Origin: Verrucomicrobiaceae bacterium | GTDB lineage: Bacteria; Verrucomicrobiota; Verrucomicrobiae; Verrucomicrobiales; Akkermansiaceae | Assembly (NCBI GenBank): GCA_947372405.1 | Contig: CANBTO010000271.1 | Span: 1-6,873 of the forward strand | DNA length: 6,873 nucleotides | Reading direction: 5' to 3' | Shown here: positions 5,936 through 6,873 of the stretch, in pieces | How the letters are laid out: each line of letters opens with the position of its first letter | How positions within the stretch are numbered: the first letter of the stretch is position 1 | Position numbers and translations under genes: made by a program | The notes under the pieces: generated by a model | Database searches by the model: none | The model's input: only the letters and a program-made list of their open reading frames with translations | What the model was told of the DNA's origin: nothing

Positions 5936-6873
5936 ATGTCCGCCCCCTACCTCAACCGCGAACTCTCCTGGCTGGAGTTCAACCAACGCGTCCTCAACGA
6001 AGCCCTGCGCGACGATCTGCCCTTGTTAGAGCGGGTGAAATTTCTGGCGATCACCGCGTCCAATCTCGACGAGTTTTTCCAAGTCCGCATCGGTGGCCTG
6101 ATGCTCATGCGCCGGAGCGGCCGCAAGACGCCGGACGCCTCGGGCCTGACGCCCGCCCGAAATCTAACCGCCCTCCGCCAGCGCATCCTCAAGATGAGCG
6201 CGGACCAATACAGCCTGCTGGTCCACACGATCGTCCCGGCCTTGGAAAAAGCCGGTATCAAACCGTTGCGACCGGACGCGCTCACGGTCCTACAGGCCGC
6301 GCAAATGGGGGCCGCGTTCGAGGATTCGATTTTTCCCCTGCTCACCCCGCTCGCGGTCGAGCCGGATGGTGCGCCGCCGATTGTTCCCGCACTTCAGATC
6401 ACCGTCGCCTGCACCCTGCTGGACCCGGAAACGCTGGCCACCCGCCACGCGCTTATCCCCATTCCGGAAATCCTCGGCCGCCGCGTGAATGTCACGGTCG
6501 AGGGCAATGGCCACGCGTTTGTTCTGATCGAGGATCTCGTCGCCACCCACGCCAGCCAGCTATTTCCGGGGGAAACCGTCACCGCCACCACCGCCTTCCG
6601 GGTCACGCGCAATGGCGACATCGTAGTCCAGGACGAGGATGCCGTGGATCTCGCAGGGGAAATGGAGGATGTTCTAACTGCCCGCCGCTTCGCCGATACG
6701 GTCCGCTTGGAACTGCGCTCGGACGCACCGCGCGATCTAGTCCGCGTCATCAAGCAAGTCACCGCAGCATCACCGCAGGAAATCTATCGCGTGGATGGGC
6801 CTCCCGGGTTGGCCTCGTTCATGGAACTCGCGTTTCTATCCGGTTTCGATCACCTCCGCGATGTCGATTGGCC
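5936..6873 (+). CDS. ppk: Polyphosphate kinase 1, N-terminal part
   Basis: PPK1 reversibly moves the gamma-phosphate of ATP onto inorganic polyphosphate chains, usually at the inner membrane. The window holds 312 codons without a stop, out of roughly 700 in the family. The N-terminal helical domain (about 1-105) shows LNRELSWLEFNQRVLNEA (6-23), PLLERVKFLAITASNLDEFF (29-48) and VRIGGL (50-55). N43 in SNLDEFF corresponds to the conserved nucleotide-contacting asparagine (Asn45 in E. coli). The middle domain (about 120-310) contains FPLLTPLAVEPDGAPP and the end of the visible part reads FMELAFLSGFDHLRDVDWP. The autophosphorylated histidine lies beyond the right edge. ATG 5936 gives the usual start with NRELSWLEFN six residues in. 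No Shine-Dalgarno sequence is present; the 101 bases upstream hold only a poor promoter candidate (TTGCGG 5880-5885, TCAATT 5902-5907). The identification is firm. Confidence 0.97.
   Translation, partial: MSAPYLNRELSWLEFNQRVLNEALRDDLPLLERVKFLAITASNLDEFFQVRIGGLMLMRRSGRKTPDASGLTPARNLTALRQRILKMSADQYSLLVHTIVPALEKAGIKPLRPDALTVLQAAQMGAAFEDSIFPLLTPLAVEPDGAPPIVPALQITVACTLLDPETLATRHALIPIPEILGRRVNVTVEGNGHAFVLIEDLVATHASQLFPGETVTATTAFRVTRNGDIVVQDEDAVDLAGEMEDVLTARRFADTVRLELRSDAPRDLVRVIKQVTAASPQEIYRVDGPPGLASFMELAFLSGFDHLRDVDW

Noticed and set aside
5947..6762. Several overlapping minus-strand ORFs at the right end
   Set aside because: They are antisense shadows of the stop-free ppk frame that runs from 5936 to the window edge. 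The sense protein is clearly PPK1.
1..6873. CRISPR arrays, tandem repeats, tRNA or rRNA genes, riboswitches
   Set aside because: No regularly spaced repeats, no cloverleaf-forming segments with tRNA-like arms and no rRNA-like stretch were seen on either strand by eye.

Overview
The window reads as a piece of a Verrucomicrobiota chromosome. This lineage call is an inference. It rests on a pseudopilin ending in an H-X9-DG motif placed among pectin-degrading enzymes, on the style of the polyphosphate kinase, and on the absence of Shine-Dalgarno sequences. No rRNA or other marker is present to confirm it.

Left part (1-3078), all on the + strand: the C-terminal part of a GH78 alpha-L-rhamnosidase (cut by the window start), a type II-secretion/type IV-pilin-like pseudopilin, and a secreted GH105 unsaturated rhamnogalacturonyl hydrolase. 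GH78 removes rhamnose and GH105 removes the unsaturated uronic acid left by pectate/rhamnogalacturonan lyases. Together they look like part of a rhamnogalacturonan-I (pectin) utilisation locus.

Middle (3079-5014): a decayed zone. It holds a short + strand ORF and a short - strand ORF that face each other. Each starts with a convincing secretion signal and stops soon after; the - strand one stops just past an 11-base C/G homopolymer. Then comes an apparently intact IS3-family insertion sequence (about 3778-5014) with orfA, orfB, a 12-bp inverted repeat and an A7 slippage site joining the two frames.

Right part (5015-6873): a short intergenic stretch with two adjacent palindromes, then the wreck of a cytochrome P450 gene (5133-5834). 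The haem-cysteine motif survives, but there are three in-frame stops, two frameshifts and a large internal deletion. Last is the N-terminal 312 residues of polyphosphate kinase 1 (ppk), which runs off the right edge.

Overall, a catabolic cluster and a conserved housekeeping gene flank about 2.8 kb of insertion sequence and gene relics, as expected of a site that repeatedly gains and loses DNA. I found no defence system, CRISPR array, tRNA or rRNA. The items most worth a second look are the pseudopilin inside the pectin cluster, the P450 relic, and the minus-strand signal-peptide ORF with its G tract.
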